DNA of 10,500 nucleotides from Cristatella mucedo (Eukaryota; Bryozoa; Phylactolaemata; Cristatellidae). The DNA is taken from contig WPIO01000001.1 of NCBI GenBank assembly GCA_009760855.2, forward strand, positions 6,162,001-6,172,500, in the 5' to 3' direction. This document shows, piece by piece, positions 1 to 8,150 of this stretch; the stretch's first letter is position 1; each line of letters starts with the position of its first letter. Under the pieces are notes generated by a model. That model was given only the letters and a program-made list of their open reading frames with translations, was not told the origin of the DNA and did not search any database. A program made the translations under genes and the position numbers.

Positions 1-2
1 TC

Positions 3-611
3 ATATTCCAAAGTGACCTCTCGTTAGACGACCATATCAGCCCTACAGTCAAATACGCCTATTTTCAGCTTCATAACATTGCTAAAATTCGGGCTTGTTT
101 AGATAAAGATACCACATCTAAGTTGGTCCATGCATTCGTGACATCTCATCTCGACTTCTGCAACTCACTGCTTACTGGCCTACCAGCATGTGCGATCAGG
201 CGATTGCAGCTGGTGCAAAACTCGGCAGCTAGACTTGTCTGCCGTGAGTGTCGCAGTTGCCACATTACTCCACTTCTCGCCGACCTGGACTGGCTACCAG
301 TCAAGCAACGGATTGACTTCAAGGTTTTGTCGCTCACTTTGAGGTCACTTCAATCTTTGGCCCCAGCCTATCTCTCACATCTACTCCCCCACCAGATCAA
401 GCATAGTATCACCCGCTTTTCGGAATCCAACAGTTTACCAATACCTTGTACAAACCTTAAATCCTTTGGAGACCGTGCATTTAGTAGTTCGTATACTCCT
501 AAAGTCTGGAACTCCCTCCCGACTTGCGTCAGAACATCCCCTGACCTGACCACATTTAAAAGGAACTTAAAAACACACCTATTTAGGACAGCATTTAGTG
601 GGTCCCTGTGA
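3..611 (+). CDS. LINE reverse-transcriptase ORF, C-terminal part (partial)
   Basis: An uninterrupted frame runs from base 3 to a TGA at 609-611, about 202 codons. The true start lies upstream of the window. The residues match the C-terminal region after the reverse-transcriptase fingers/palm in L2/CR1 elements: a SDLSLDDHI-like block, then SHLDFCNSLLTGLP, RLQLVQNSAARLV, HITPLLADLDWLPVKQRIDFK, LAPAYLSHLL, and near the end a VWNSLP...FKRNLKTHLF block. The catalytic YADD motif would be upstream and is not seen here. The encoded enzyme would make cDNA at a nicked target site (target-primed reverse transcription). The lack of stops over 200 codons suggests a fairly young insertion, but with the 5' end unseen I cannot say whether the element is intact. 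Confidence 0.85.
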   Translation: MFQSDLSLDDHISPTVKYAYFQLHNIAKIRACLDKDTTSKLVHAFVTSHLDFCNSLLTGLPACAIRRLQLVQNSAARLVCRECRSCHITPLLADLDWLPVKQRIDFKVLSLTLRSLQSLAPAYLSHLLPHQIKHSITRFSESNSLPIPCTNLKSFGDRAFSSSYTPKVWNSLPTCVRTSPDLTTFKRNLKTHLFRTAFSGSL

Positions 612-825
612 TTCGTCCTTGATGTGCTTATGCGTGCTGACACTGTGCATGCTGCCACTAACCACATTTGCATGCTGACCCTGTGCATGTCACCCCTAAC
701 CATATTATTCATTTCGTTTGTTTTTCAAGCATGATTTTACTTACCATTCAATTGCATTTCACTTTACAGCAAATGTAAAGCGCCTAGAGAGAGATTAAGT
801 TCTCTGAGGGCGCTTTATCAAGTGA

Positions 826-859
<34 letters not shown>
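826..859 (+). repeat. (TTA)n trinucleotide tail of the LINE
   Basis: This is an uninterrupted TTA/ATT run of about 34 bp directly after the GGGCGCTTTATC motif. Trinucleotide tails of this kind form the 3' terminus of L2/CR1-like elements in place of poly(A). Confidence 0.9.
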
Positions 860-860
<1 letters not shown>

Positions 861-937
861 ATGTGAACAAGTCGCAAGGAGAAAAGAGCCTCGCCGAATC
901 CAAAGGCAAAAAAAATGTCAAAGGCAACAGAGGCAAA

Positions 938-1041
938 CCAGCAAATGTAAAGTGCCTAGAAAGAGATTGAGTTTACTGAGGGTGTTATATCAAATGTATT
1001 ATTACTATTATTAGTATTAGTATTATTATTACTATTATTAG
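938..1041 (+). mobile_element. Severely 5'-truncated LINE tail of the same family
   Basis: It starts with the AGCAAATGTAAAG block also found at 769-780 and carries the decayed hairpin (GTGCC ... GGGTGTTA) and an imperfect ATT/AGT tail to 1041. Only about the last 100 bp of the element are present, typical of incomplete target-primed reverse transcription. It is separated from the first tail by about 78 bp of A-rich sequence containing three variants of AAGGCAA. It could be an independent insertion or part of a local duplication. Confidence 0.75.
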
Positions 1042-1493
1042 AGCTGCTGGTTATAATGGATTAAAGCTGCCTCACGGTACCACGTCAAGACTATGCAGTG
1101 ATCTAGACATTATACCAATGTGACTGCGAGAGGGAGCTTAATGCTCTCCCAGATCTACCATATTTTGTTCACAAGCGTTGGCCCTATTTTAAAACAAAAC
1201 AAAAAATCCTAAAATAGTAATTGCCTATGCAACACATGTGTTCAGGTAACTGCATTATGGTGATGACACTTTTGATGCCCAAGACACGAACAACAGAATT
1301 AGTATGGGTCTCATTATGTTTGTATCACTCACACTCATACAGAGGGCCTTGTGATACGCTAATCACCAGCATCTCAACTCTATCTGGTTTCTTTTCATTG
1401 CCTGTGGGTTTACCAGTCACATACAACTCCGTCAATGCTTTTTCATTGTCTCAAGCTGCCGAGTGTAAAGTAAAGAAAAAAGTAAAAGTCGGC
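1042..1493. other. Intron 3 sequence, nothing recognised
   Basis: I checked the minus strand for the next NUP205 exon, expected to continue with a Pro-Gly-Leu-Thr-Arg-Gly-like block, and found none. The 91-codon plus-strand open frame at 1221-1496 has no recognisable domain and is probably chance. Confidence 0.5.
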
Positions 1494-1620
1494 TGACTCA
1501 ACTGCCTCATTTATATAGCAGAAGAGCATTAGCAACTATAACCAGCTTGCGGTGTACAATAAAGAATTGCCTGCTCCAACCCACGACCTGGCATGAAGCC
1601 CGAGCACGTCTGCTACCAAC
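1494..1620 (-). mobile_element. Old, degenerate tRNA-derived SINE copy
   Basis: Read on the minus strand, this stretch lines up with the SINEs at 7973-8150 and 9521-9706. It has AGGTCGTGGGTT (B-box region, about 1573-1591), then a CTTTATTGTACACCGCAAGC counterpart of their CTTTATCACCACTGCAAGC, then GCTCTTCTGCTATA for GCTCTTCTGTCGCTATA, and finally a TCAGCC end. The B box is damaged (GGTTGGAGCAG instead of GGTTCGAATCC) and I cannot place the A box with confidence, so it should be transcriptionally dead. It lies in the sense orientation of NUP205, within intron 3. Confidence 0.65.
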
Positions 1621-1895
1621 TTCATCATATGATGTTCCTTGCAACTGCCTAACTTGAGATTCTTCTATTTACTTCAACTTCATCATCCAATTATACAGAT
1701 TTTTGCAAAAGCAATATGAGGCATACCCACGCACAAAAGTCACTGCAATATGACATAGTAGTAAGCGCACATTCGTATTGGGTCATGCCAGTGCACTCCC
1801 AATAGAGGATAGCATTCCAAGATACTTTTAACTGGATGAGGCACCACCTCGTTAGAAGCACAGCCTCTTATCAAAGTGAGCCACATACCACGTAC

Positions 1896-2064
1896 CTGTT
1901 AGCAGAAGCTCCACAGCATCATACTCACTAACATCAAAGAGATCACTAAGTATAAGTGCCTCATCGATTGTGGCCGAATCCAGCAGCATGGAAGTGCCAC
2001 TGGGCAGCTGCAGCGGCACAGCGGTGGCTTTGCGAACCGCTTCTCTTTCGACTGAATTTTTAGG
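1896..2064 (-). CDS. NUP205: NUP205 coding exon 3
   Basis: This 169-nt internal exon encodes 56 codons plus one base. On the minus strand the acceptor is a pyrimidine-rich tract ending TTGATAG before 2064, and the donor is ACAG/GTACG after 1896. The residues run PKNSVEREAVRKA..., then TIDEALILSDLFDVSEYD and AVELLLT. The EALILSDLFD...AVELLL block is the strongest NUP205 signature in the window. Phase 0 joins KNP of exon 2 to PKN here, as in vertebrate NUP205 (NPPKN). The trailing G (phase 1) predicts Gly or a similar residue next, as in LLLAGE of animal homologues. The following exon is not in the remaining 1.9 kb, so the gene continues beyond the left edge. Confidence 0.9.
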
Positions 2065-2566
2065 CTATCAATGGTAGGAAGAAAAATAATGGTGAAAATC
2101 GCACTACCGTTAAGCCAAACACAGGGAATGAGCATCATGGATAATTGCCAAGCAGCACTGAAGACCACAAGTAAGTCCAGAAAGCCGAATGAACATGCAA
2201 CTACTGAATAATAGTGACTTTTATATGGCACCCTAAGAGAACCTAATCTCTATTCGGGCATTTTAGAAATTGCTGCAGGAGAAGCAATAACCAATACTTA
2301 CTGAAAAGCCACTTATCTGCTTAGGCAAGCACACAAAAGGATACAAAATACTAACAGCCGTTGCTTATAAGGACCCCTGGTTAGCAACACTCACTTAATG
2401 ATGCACAGGTAAGCAAAGCACAAAAGAATAAAATAGGTCCACTTGGACTCTTTATACTAACATGTCACTGGTGCTCTCAGACACGACATTAACAGTTTCA
2501 TAGCTCACAACAACAAAAAGGACAATTTACTCAGACAAGCATATGTTGCACGGAACAGGTACTTAC
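2065..2566 (-). other. NUP205: NUP205 intron 2
   Basis: This 502-bp intron has a GTAAGT donor at 2566-2561 and an AG acceptor at 2066-2065 preceded by a T/C-rich tract. I see no repeat or RNA gene inside. The minus-strand open frame at 1899-2231 crosses this border in the wrong frame for the exon and is not a gene. Confidence 0.85.
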
Positions 2567-2712
2567 CGGATTCTTCAGCAAAGAAACAAAGTTCTGCTTA
2601 TGTTTGCGCAAGGCCACCTCTAAATCTCCAATCGCATCCGGCTGTTTGCTCACCAAAGCAGCATTGACTGTACCAATAAGTTCCTTGAACGGGCTCCATA
2701 GTTTCGATGGAG
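2567..2712 (-). CDS. NUP205: NUP205 coding exon 2
   Basis: This 146-nt exon has two leading bases that complete the codon split with exon 1 (G|CT = Ala), followed by 48 codons: PSKLWSPFKELIGTVNAALV, SKQPDAIGDLEVALRKHKQN, FVSLLKNP. The pattern LW.P.K..., then QP.A...L...L.KHK..F.SL.KNP, matches the extreme N-terminus of NUP205 (yeast Nup192 family), a large inner-ring scaffold that works with the NUP93 and NUP35 adaptors in the nuclear pore. The acceptor is CCAAAG before 2712, with a modest pyrimidine tract, and the donor is CCG/GTAAGT. The paralogue NUP188 fits less well, because the KHK..F..LLKNP motif is what I recall as NUP205-type. Confidence 0.92.
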
Positions 2713-4102
2713 CTTTGGGTAAAACCACCAGCACAGCATATATAAGCAATGCTCAATTCAACCTTACAGACACGAAAAACGACACTACACCAGCAAATGA
2801 GATATCTTTTAGTACCAACTGAAGAAGTATACCATTGCTTAGTCATCACACATCATTTAACATGGTATGCAGACACACGGGTAGCTCCCAATTGCAAGCC
2901 GGTGAGCAGTTCCAGCAACAAAACCGCAGTGTTCCATAAATTACAGTAGCAGATAGGACATATAGCAAATGGCATATTCCAGCTATCCCGAGAAGTATCA
3001 ATACTAGTAGACACTGAGCTCTTAGAGCATCAGTGGTGTACAAGAAAACGTAGAGGTCAGAAACCAATTTAATAGCCTCAAGCCACACTCAAAGAGCATG
3101 GAAACCTATTATATATCCTAAGAGCTCTTGACCTGTGCTGATTACAAGAAGAAAGAATCGAGGTGATAAGTTCTGGTGGTCATATAAAAGAAAACCCCAC
3201 ATCAGCAATGTTATGGGTGCCACTACCGATTGCAAGGCTTTCCACTCACAACGATGAGAAACAGCTGAAGTTACCTCACAGGACAACGTAAAAATACAAC
3301 ACGGCTGAGCCATCAGCCGGATTTACATAGCTCAAAATATCCCATGGGAATATGGCCGAGCTAAAAAGAAAAGTTAAGTAGAGTCATATGACAAAGTTGG
3401 GCACACAAACTCCGAAAACCAAATGTGAGAGTCTTACCAACTAACTCAATTCAACTGACAATCATAAACTGCACTGGTGTCGCATGCAAATCGGCTGATC
3501 GCCATCAGAAAGTTCGACAGTAGACTTCCAAGCATTACAGAGGCATGTAGAAATATAAACTCAATAGCTATAATACTCTGAACTACAAATACTCTGAAGC
3601 ACCATCAAAGTCCAACAACTGGTTGCACTGCACATTTGAACTGGACCCAACCGGAGTTTACGCAATTGAACCTATTCCGGGGACCGGTCCCGCAAAGGCC
3701 CCCATGCCAAAAGTGATTTATTTTCTAAAAAAAAATAGTCAAAATCATAGAAAAATATCGTGTTCAGTTATACCTGTCATGTTAAAAATAGAGGATGTCA
3801 ACGCCTTTCCAACGATTTCCCCATCCGTTCACAACACTGTACACGTAGTTTGCAAAAAACTGGGGGTTGGTGTCGAAATGCCGAAGAAAAACCCCAGGCA
3901 CCGAAGAAACCCCTCTACAGCCTGGCCAGTCCTCATTCCTGTCTTTCTTTGCCAACAAGCAGAGAGTAAAAATTGAACTCTGATCTCGGTATAGCATTAT
4001 TGACCAAGACGATTGAGCTTATAACGAGGTCTATCTGACTATTATTTGAGGCATTATAGAGTTTTTGTGAGACCCAGGTGGCTTTGGGGATCCTGGTCAA
4101 AA

Positions 4103-4136
4103 GAAAGGCAACCACCTTACCTAGTGTGCCAGGGCT
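4103..4136 (-). mobile_element. SINE head fragment (A-box part only)
   Basis: The minus strand reads AGCCCTGGCACACTAGG then TAAGGTGGTTGCCTTTC, nearly identical to the first ~35 bases of the SINEs at 8127-8150 and 9524-9560, with an A box TGGCACACTAGG at 4120-4131. Beyond TTGACC the match fades, and no B box (GGTTCGA) follows where expected. It is either a broken copy or a diverged relative. It cannot carry a complete type 2 pol III promoter. Confidence 0.6.
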
Positions 4137-5580
4137 ACTATATTAGAAGGCATACGCTAACCAACACCGGCAGCACCTGCCCAAATCTGTCAGCAAATCT
4201 GTCAAGCAGCTCAATAACTTGGTAATTTCAAGGAAACATAAGACCCACTATACAGTATGTTGGCCCAGAGAGCATGCTGACAGGCATATCCGACAAAGGC
4301 TTCAAGAAGAAGGCAGGTCAGAACAATGAATATCAGCCTAACATATACATGCATGTAAGACACGTCCGACGAATGGACAGCAAAATGAACGAATGAAGGC
4401 AGAAATAATATGAAATAATACAGCTGGGCCCCAAATACTCCTAAAATAAGTCCCCCTCACAAGAATAGTAGTGTTTTTCATTATTAACATTGACTCCCAC
4501 CCCATCCAATCAGTGTTTGGATGTAGGCCTCCGGGCCGCTCCGGAAGTGATTAGCTCAAAAACTTGAGACCTAGTTTAAGTGTCAAACGAGAAGTAGCAA
4601 TCAGACATTAATGAGCAGGCAACAAAGACCAAGCCACGTCCGATATTGGAGGGTGCGGGAAGACACCTTAAATCTCAATCGGCACATCTCAGGTTGATGT
4701 CAAACGTTGCTATACACCAATCTCACTCTCACGGCAAGGCCAGATCCGACCACCACTGCATTACCCGGGCACACGGGGAAGGGTACAATTGTGCCAAAAA
4801 TAGCAGACCGATTAGCATACACCTAGTAGCTTACAAAAAATAAGCACGAGCCTATTATCACCTTACTTTTGAACCCAGCTATTACCTATTTGCTAGCAAA
4901 AGTACGCAGACCGCAGATATATGTGCAGGCTCCCAAACGACCGCGGGGAGTGTTTAAGGTCAGTCAGCGACAGAACATTTTCATAGTCTGCACACTAGAG
5001 CAGGTCTATCGATGAGTTCAGTGCGAAATTATGTCAGCAGAAAGAGAGCACTGTGACGTGATAACAAAAGGACGCTCGGACGGGGGACTCGTCTGGCTTA
5101 CATTCCTCCTCAGATGCGACGGGAAAGAGCACTGCTAGCCCCCCACGCTATGAAGTGCCAGAAAATAAAGTATTCTGTGCCTTTAAATGCACGGCAACGT
5201 ACAGGCCCGCGCTCATGGCCAAGCAGCAGCCTGCTCAGCGGTGCCTGTTCCTTCACGACTCACGACCGGCTGGCGTCTCTCCGGGGGTAATGCATTCGAA
5301 CGGGTAGAGCATCCAAATAATTGCGCGCAGCCTACAGCCTCATCGAGTACGAGCCAACCGTGCTAGGCAGACCAGCCGCACTGTCGTCGCTCGGCGCTAA
5401 TAAACGCCGGCAAACCTCCGCTGTCCGTCAATTGGCTGAGCGCAGCGGCACGTCCGAAGCGCCAGGACAACATACACCTAAGCCTTTCCTGCTCGCCGTC
5501 CGCATGCGTGCAAGCCCATAGCAAGAGAAGGCGCTGTCCATTGAAAGCTAGACCCACTCACTGGGTGGATCCGTAAAGCC

Positions 5581-5626
5581 GGCGCCTAGTATTTCGATTG
5601 GGACCGGCGCCTGAAACAAGGCGCCT
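5581..5626. repeat. Three copies of GGCGCCT
   Basis: GGCGCCT occurs at 5581-5587, 5606-5612 and 5620-5626, the first two each preceded by CC or CCG. It lies about 100 bp inside intron 1 from exon 1. GGCGCC is self-complementary, so each copy is a palindromic core. This could be a GC-rich factor-binding cluster or chance in CpG-rich DNA. Confidence 0.45.
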
Positions 5627-5724
5627 ATTGTATCCGAGAAATACTTTTGAGGAGATGACAGAGAACAACTGCTCGCGCAGTTCAGGCACTTTGGGGTCGA
5701 CACTGGGCACAAGGAAGCACTCAC

Positions 5725-5770
5725 CTAAGGAGCGCGCCATGCGTGGAAGCGAACCGCCATCAGCAGCCAT
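5725..5770 (-). CDS. NUP205: NUP205 coding exon 1 with start codon
   Basis: The ATG at 5770-5768 opens 15 codons plus one base (MAADGGSLPRMARSL, then G), ending at a GTGAGT donor (5724-5719). That G plus CT from exon 2 gives Ala, so the protein continues as ...ARSLAPSKLW. The ATG has G at -3 and G at +4, a strong initiation context. Upstream in frame there is a TGA (5848-5846) and no other ATG, so this is the first possible start. A second in-frame Met (MARSL, codon 11) is the alternative. Human NUP205 also begins with a short, poorly conserved leader before LW.P.K, so low conservation here is expected. The call rests on phase, donor and position more than on residue identity. Confidence 0.78.
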
Positions 5771-6000
5771 TCCCACCAATAGGAACTCTTCTTCCTGTCT
5801 CGGGACGCCGCTTCCGGTAGCCTCTGGTTTCGGATGCCCGTACGGTCACAAAGTTTAAACAATTTGCGGACTGAAGCCTGGCAACCGCAGCTACCGGCCG
5901 TAGTCGCCTCTCACTAAGTCCTTGGGGCAGCGAATTTATTGCCCGCTATAGTCTCATAACCCGCTATAGTCTCATAATCGTGCAGGGGCGTCCTGTCTAA
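5771..6000 (-). promoter_or_regulatory. NUP205: NUP205 5' UTR and proximal promoter with ETS-like sites
   Basis: On the minus strand, CTACCGGAAG (complement of 5811-5820) is an ETS-family core (CCGGAAG) about 41 bp before the ATG, and ACAGGAAG (complement of 5791-5798) is a second, weaker one. The plus strand has CCAAT at 5776-5780, very close to the ATG. ATGGCGG in exon 1 (about 5753-5759) resembles a YY1 core. ETS and YY1 sites near the start are usual in CpG-type housekeeping promoters, but each motif is short and only suggestive. No TATA box is evident. Confidence 0.4.
5942..5977. repeat. Exact 18-bp tandem duplication
   Basis: The unit CCCGCTATAGTCTCATAA occurs at 5942-5959 and again at 5960-5977 with no mismatch. 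It lies about 175-205 bp upstream of the NUP205 start codon. The absence of differences suggests a recent duplication by slippage, or selection on both copies. Confidence 0.9.
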
Positions 6001-6362
6001 CACCGACTTTCTACCATGCAGAGTTAGTCTGCCCGTACGCTCCATCTGGAGTTTCGCTCCAGTTCCCTAGCGGTAAAGCGCCACAGATCGACGCAAGCGG
6101 CCCCGATAATCACGCGGTGGTGAAGCGAACACCATTGCTGCATTCTTTAAATTGAAACCTGCGCAAATGTGCATTTCTCTCCTGTCGGCCAGGCTGAAAC
6201 ATGCGAAAATGCTTTTGCTTTTTTGATGTGCCGATGCGATTCCTTGTTACTCTAGTGCTGACTGCAGCAGTTCTTTGCGAATATTGCCTGCTGGGACTCG
6301 ATATTTTGTGCTGAATAAATGGCATACCTACTAGCCGCAGGAATGCGCTCGTGCCGGCGAAG
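5981..6362. other. Upstream flank, no gene seen
   Basis: The CpG-rich sequence gives way to mixed composition. There is a small hairpin TGGAG/CTCCA (about 6047-6061) and a lone AATAAA at 6314-6319 with no gene in front of it that I can recognise. Neither strand has a convincing exon. Confidence 0.4.
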
Positions 6363-6482
6363 GTGTGTGTGTGTGTGTGTGCGTGTGTGTCTGTGTCTGT
6401 GTCTGTGTGCGTGTGTGTGTCTGTGTGTGTCTTTCTGTGTGTGTGTTCGCACGTGTGTGTTCGTGTGCGTGTGTGTCTATGT

Positions 6483-6562
<80 letters not shown>

Positions 6563-6609
6563 CTGGATCTGTGGGTCTGTGTGTGTGTGTGTGTGTGTGT
6601 TTCTTTGTG

Positions 6610-6679
<70 letters not shown>

Positions 6680-6688
6680 TGTGTGTGA
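6363..6688. repeat. Compound (GT)n microsatellite
   Basis: About 326 bp of GT repeat, interrupted by GC, CT and TC variants. The two longest pure runs are 6486-6556 (71 bp) and 6616-6678 (63 bp). Open frames across it are Cys-Val or Thr-His repeats with no coding meaning. Long alternating purine-pyrimidine GT/CA runs can adopt left-handed DNA under supercoiling (known). It lies about 590 bp upstream of the NUP205 start. Length here may be affected by assembly collapse. Confidence 0.97.
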
Positions 6689-6881
6689 GTCTTCCTCCGT
6701 TTGTGCGTTCTTCCTGCGTGTGATGGATGTGCATACGAAAGGGTGTATCCAGCTATTGAGAATCGGAGATTTTTTCGCAGTAGGGTAAGTAATCAGAGTT
6801 GAACTAGCAGAGCAAGACGGCAGGATGCTAAGTGTCGGGTTGAGCTGTAGGAGAGAAGGTATCGTAAGATCTTGTACCTAC

Positions 6882-7275
6882 ACCTCGTAAGAAACCTTAA
6901 ATCCTATGGAGACCGTGCCTTTAGTTCGTATGCTCCCAAAGCCTGGAACTCAACCCCGATTGACGTCATGACATCTCCTGACTTGACGACATTTAAAAAA
7001 GCTAAAAACGCACCTATTTTTCACAGTATTTAGTGGGTCCTGGTGATTAGTTTTTTGTATGCTAATGCATACTGGCACTGTTCCTTCTGCCACTAACCAT
7101 ATTTGCATGCTTACCCCGTACATGTCAGCTCTAACTATGACATTTTTGTTGGCATTGTAATGTAAATACCATCAAACATTTGGTAATGCTTAATATGCAG
7201 CATCTGTAAAGTCTGTAGATAGAAATAAAGTTTTCTGGAGATACTATACAAATGCATTACTATTATTATTTTTAT
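6882..7275 (+). mobile_element. CR1/L2-like LINE 3' end, decayed copy
   Basis: It aligns with 441-835 of the first copy: AACCTTAAATCCTATGGAGA, then GCCTGGAACTCAACCCCGAT, GTGGGTCCTGGTGATTAG, ACTAACCATATTTGCATGC, and an ATCTGTAAAG...ATACTATACAAATG end with a short ATT tail (7257-7270). The coding part carries deletions, among them the loss of the GGAAC-like segment around 7001, and so is frameshifted. The hairpin arms are largely lost (GTCTGTAGA ... GGAGATACT). This is an older insertion than copy 1 and cannot encode anything. Confidence 0.85.
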
Positions 7276-7972
7276 CGTAGTGCACGAATTGAAAGTGAGT
7301 TCGACGGTCTAGAAACTGCAAAACAAAGGCATCCGTTGCCAGGCAACGGTCATTAAGAGCGAAAATAGGAAAGCTTATGTATTTCTCTGACAAGACCTGA
7401 GAGTACGGGTAGCCTGACAAATCTGCTGAAAGCAGTTTCAGCTAGACATGAAGGTACGAGGCCCTGTGGGCTAAGCATCTGTTGAGCAAGAATGTTGCGT
7501 TGCATCCAACGATCTATCCGAAGCAACGGTAGCCTGCTTCTTTAGCGAGGACACGTGACCGAATTTGATGGAGACCCCAACCTCGAGGCCATGCTTAGAA
7601 TCAAGTGCAGATGCTCAAGACCCTTTACTGTGTAAGGCCATTGCACACTAACAGTGGTCTTACCAGGAAGCTAATTCATCAGTCTTCAGCTTACCACTGA
7701 GGCCAGTAGCCTCAAATGTTGGCTTTTAATTGAAATGAGTTCGGCGAATTTTTTTTAAATGTGACTTTGCACTGCTCAGCAAGCCTCAAGTCTGCTCAGT
7801 AATTTCAGTAATTGATCTTCGTGGAATAGTTGCATGCAGTGGATGGTGTAGATATGCGGACCAGTAATGAGTATTTGTGGTGTTTAGTGAAGGCACGCCT
7901 GGCACTGTTGAGTGGTGAGTGACCCGGCCCGCAGCCAGCAACATTTTCAGAGAAAGGCCAGGCGGCGACCTT
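7276..7972. other. Intergenic DNA without a recognised gene
   Basis: This stretch has no recognised coding sequence. It contains the X-box-like palindrome at 7333-7349 and a CACGTG E-box at 7552-7557 (GACACGTGAC), which is short enough to occur by chance. Its right end joins the tail of the minus-strand SINE. Confidence 0.4.
7333..7349. promoter_or_regulatory. RFX X-box-like palindrome
   Basis: CCGTTGCC, A, GGCAACGG is a perfect 8-bp inverted repeat around one central base. It fits the X-box consensus (RYYNYY, 1-3 nt, RRNRAC) exactly as GTTGCC-A-GGCAAC. X-boxes bind RFX winged-helix factors, which in animals control cilia genes and others. No recognisable gene start is near it, so function is open. 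Confidence 0.45.
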
Positions 7973-8150
7973 AAATAAATACCAGCTGATTTAACAGCCT
8001 CTTTTTGAATAGCGACAGAAGAGCCTTGACGGCTATCACCACGGCTTGCAGTGGCGATAAAGGATCGCCCACCACAGGATTCGAGCCCACGACCTCGGGC
8101 CGAGGTCGTGAAAAGCAACCACCTTACCTAGTGAGCCATCACGGCTCACC
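7973..8150 (-). mobile_element. tRNA-derived SINE, minus strand
   Basis: The minus strand shows a pol III type 2 promoter: A box TGGCTCACTAGG (8127-8138) and B box GGCTCGAATCC (8077-8087). The tRNA-unrelated body follows (GGGCGATCCTTTATCGCCAC, then CTCTTCTGTCGCTATTCAAA) with a short ATTTATTTA tail at 7973-7980. Between the boxes is an exact inverted repeat, CACGACCTCGG, G, CCGAGGTCGTG (8088-8110). The plus copy at 9521-9706 matches through the whole unit, and both matches end at the same tail, which defines the element. The host reverse transcriptase is unknown. The 95-codon plus-strand and 99-codon minus-strand open frames overlapping it are not genes. Confidence 0.88.

Larger units (their letters stand above)
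1..860 (+). mobile_element. CR1/L2-like non-LTR retrotransposon, 3' portion
   Basis: This is the 3' part of a LINE. It consists of the end of the reverse-transcriptase ORF (to 611), a roughly 165-bp 3' UTR, a hairpin (arms 777-784 and 809-816, exact 8-bp complement, with a second AGAGA/TCTCT pairing inside) and a terminal TTA/ATT run at 826-859. The layout of stop, short UTR, a TGTAAAGCGC...GGGCGCTTTAT motif and a trinucleotide tail is typical of L2/CR1-clade elements, whose 3' ends are recognised by their own reverse transcriptase. The 5' part lies outside the window. It is antisense to NUP205 and sits in its intron 3. Three other 3' ends of the same family occur in the window (938-1041, 6882-7275, 8635-8880). 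The clade (L2 versus CR1 or a relative) is inferred from memory of the family. Confidence 0.88.
2713..5724 (-). other. NUP205: NUP205 intron 1
   Basis: This intron of about 3.0 kb has a GTGAGT donor at 5724-5719 and a CAAAG acceptor ending at 2713. It is AT-rich from 2713 to about 4900, then CpG-rich towards exon 1. The only repeat I recognise is a SINE head at 4103-4136. Small structures include a perfect 12-bp palindrome GGGACCGGTCCC (3680-3691) and a 12-bp near-tandem repeat, CAAATCTGTCAG then CAAATCTGTCAA (4182-4205). The open frames at 2846-3313, 3623-3997 and 4646-4843 have no recognisable protein features. Confidence 0.8.
5050..6110. promoter_or_regulatory. CpG-rich region around the NUP205 5' end
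   Basis: CpG dinucleotides are visibly denser here than in the rest of intron 1 or in the flanking AT-rich DNA (judged by eye, not counted). The region spans the first part of intron 1, exon 1 and the sequence upstream of the start codon, as expected for a housekeeping promoter. It contains the octamer CGCATGCG at 5501-5508 (NRF1-like core) and inverted GCGCC motifs at 5581-5626. The transcription start is not determinable from sequence alone. Confidence 0.5.

Noticed and set aside
1899-2231. 110-codon minus-strand open frame
   Set aside because: It overlaps NUP205 exon 3 in a different frame and runs through the acceptor into intron 2. The exon frame shows the conserved residues, this one does not.
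2604-2822. 72-codon plus-strand open frame
   Set aside because: It is the antisense shadow of NUP205 exon 2.
3680-3691. 12-bp palindrome GGGACCGGTCCC in intron 1
   Set aside because: It is perfect but short and matches no specific binding motif I can name.
5558-5725. Continuation of the exon 1 frame past the donor
   Set aside because: The frame stays open for about 55 codons past GTGAGT, but splicing there gives the correct phase for exon 2, and the read-through residues match nothing I know.
6319-6788. Long open frames of Cys-Val or Thr-His repeats on both strands
   Set aside because: They are translations of the GT microsatellite, open only because GT/CA repeats lack stops.
7552-7557. 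CACGTG E-box
   Set aside because: A six-base match is expected by chance every few kilobases and nothing nearby supports it.
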